Position numbers and translations under genes: made by a program. From an uncultured Clostridium sp. (GTDB taxonomy: Bacteria; Bacillota; Clostridia; TANB77; CAG-508): 6,733 bases of DNA. Below are positions 6,062 to 6,733 of the stretch, piece by piece. The stretch covers positions 1 through 6,733 of the forward strand of contig CAMSEX010000066.1 of NCBI GenBank assembly GCA_947057875.1. The letters run 5' to 3'. The stretch's first letter is position 1. The number at the start of each line of letters is the position of its first letter. The notes beneath the pieces are model-generated. The model was not told the origin of the DNA and made no database searches. It saw nothing but the letters and a program-made list of their open reading frames with translations.

Positions 6062-6619
6062 TTATTTCATAAAAGAATTAAAAATATTTAGAATTTCTTG
6101 CTTTGAGTTGATTTCATTAACCACATTTCCACATCTGGTTAATGTCTCTTTGATTTTAAAATAACATTCGTTTAAGTACTCATAAGCCTGAGTTTCTTCA
6201 TTCGTAAAATCTTCTTTTGCTTTTCCGAGAATATTGACTTTTTTGCGAATTATTAAATAAAAATTCTTAGACGACGAATTTTTTTCTTGATTTAATTTTG
6301 TCACAAAATTAATATAATGTTCTTGAATTTCTTTCATTTTTTGATTATTTTCTTTTTTATTTTTAATTTGGGAAATCATATTAGAAATATCTTCTTTTTT
6401 ACTTTGAATTAGTATTTGAATATCAAAATCACAAGTTTTTAAAAAATTTTTATACGAATTAATAATTGCTTCTTTTTCTAAATTTGATTTTAAATCATAA
6501 TTAATGGGAAAAATTTTCAAGATTTTGATAAAAGAATTTTTATGAAAAATTAGACCGCTGTCATAAATATCCTCAAAAGGCAACCATTCTTGTGTTGTTT
6601 GCTTTTGATTCAGTTTCAA
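6062..6619 (-). CDS. TraC-like N-terminal-domain protein accompanying VirB4
   Basis: The 185-residue protein resembles the N-terminal TraC-type domain found in, or just upstream of, VirB4 ATPases of Gram-positive and CPR conjugation systems. Recognisable stretches are TTQEWLPFEDIYDSGLIF at 8-25 and KSNLEKEAIINSYKNFL at 44-60 with DFDIQILIQSKK at 64-75, followed by a long charged helix (about 76-115) and an FYLII strand. It lacks a P-loop. The start is TTG, supported by AAAGGAG (6627-6633) at 7 nt and a consensus promoter just upstream. It is first in the operon, 24 nt before the VirB4 gene, so the two probably form one complex. Assignment rests on remembered motif resemblance in a fast-evolving family; a C-terminal or secondary function is unknown. 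Confidence 0.72.
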   Translation of the reverse strand: MKLNQKQTTQEWLPFEDIYDSGLIFHKNSFIKILKIFPINYDLKSNLEKEAIINSYKNFLKTCDFDIQILIQSKKEDISNMISQIKNKKENNQKMKEIQEHYINFVTKLNQEKNSSSKNFYLIIRKKVNILGKAKEDFTNEETQAYEYLNECYFKIKETLTRCGNVVNEINSKQEILNIFNSFMK

Positions 6620-6626
6620 AATTTAA

Positions 6627-6633
6627 CTCCTTT
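6627..6633 (-). promoter_or_regulatory. Ribosome binding site that fixes the TTG start of the TraC-like gene
   Basis: AAAGGAG lies 7 nt before the TTG at 6619 and nothing comparable precedes any later in-frame ATG, so the rare TTG start is well supported. A TTG start with a good ribosome site usually tempers expression. Confidence 0.8.
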
Positions 6634-6649
6634 CTATATATTTTTTATT

Positions 6650-6678
6650 ATCATACAACATAAAATTACAGATGTCAA
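6650..6678 (-). promoter_or_regulatory. Sigma-A type promoter of the TraC/VirB4/MinD-like operon
   Basis: On the minus strand TTGACA (6673-6678, a perfect -35) is followed after exactly 17 bp by TATGAT (6650-6655, one mismatch to consensus). Transcription would start near 6643, giving a short leader of about 24 nt to the TTG start. The promoter is not embedded in a gene, and a run of A (9 in a row) lies just upstream, as in UP-like elements. Nothing like a repressor operator palindrome is evident. Confidence 0.87.
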
Positions 6679-6700
6679 TTTTTTTTTGATTTTATTCCAT

Positions 6701-6733
6701 AAAAGGAAAGCAACGAACCAAAAATGTCCGTTG
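6701..6733 (-). terminator. Possible terminator of an upstream unit, cut by the right edge
   Basis: On the minus strand CAACGGAC (6726-6733) pairs with GTTCGTTG (6711-6718) over 8 bp, including one G-U, around the loop ATTTTTG. CTTTCCTTTT follows. The stem may extend beyond the window. The T-tract is interrupted, so strength is uncertain, but the position just before the 6650-6678 promoter fits the end of another minus-strand transcript. Confidence 0.5.

Noticed and set aside
6690..6704. TTTTAT-TCC-ATAAAA palindrome near the right edge
   Set aside because: It is a pure A/T 6-bp stem in AT-rich DNA, easily formed by chance; no operator role can be supported.
1..6733. tRNA, rRNA, CRISPR arrays, insertion-sequence ends, attachment sites
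   Set aside because: No cloverleaf arms, spaced direct repeats, transposase motifs or terminal inverted repeats were found on reading either strand.

Overview
The window looks like chromosomal DNA of a low-GC, anaerobic Gram-positive bacterium, most likely an uncultured gut-type member of Clostridia or Bacilli. The reasons are strong AGGAGG-type ribosome sites, AT-rich third codon positions, a four-subunit pyruvate:ferredoxin oxidoreductase (an oxygen-sensitive enzyme), and a Gram-positive-style conjugation ATPase. Trp is encoded by TGG and TGA is used as a stop, so the standard code applies. The taxon is inferred from these traits and has not been searched.

Every gene I can support lies on the minus strand, so transcription runs from right to left, in two units. 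Unit 1 (6678 to about 3079) starts at a consensus promoter (TTGACA, 17 bp, TATGAT). It encodes a TraC-like N-terminal-domain protein (TTG start), a VirB4-family ATPase (GTG start), a MinD/CpaE-like ATPase and a 32-codon ORF that overlaps the end of the ATPase gene. A strong hairpin plus U-tract follows 10 nt after that small ORF. A possible terminator of a further upstream unit sits at the right edge.

Unit 2 (3058 to the left edge) starts at a second good promoter (TTGACT, 17 bp, TATACT). It carries porG, a 68-residue single-pass membrane protein of unknown function, porD, porA and porB, the last cut by the window edge. The subunit order gamma-delta-alpha-beta is that of the multi-subunit PFORs of archaea and Thermotoga, unlike the single-chain clostridial enzyme. 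The complex oxidises pyruvate to acetyl-CoA and CO2 and reduces ferredoxin.

The two units appear functionally unrelated and are separated by a terminator-promoter pair. The por genes are visibly richer in G+C than unit 1 and the 68-residue ORF. The points most worth following up are: the compact unit pairing T4SS-type motor proteins with a MinD-like ATPase whose signature lysine is replaced by alanine; the 32-codon ORF (or frameshifted tail) at a seven-A run; and the membrane protein with an adjoining palindrome inserted within the por operon.
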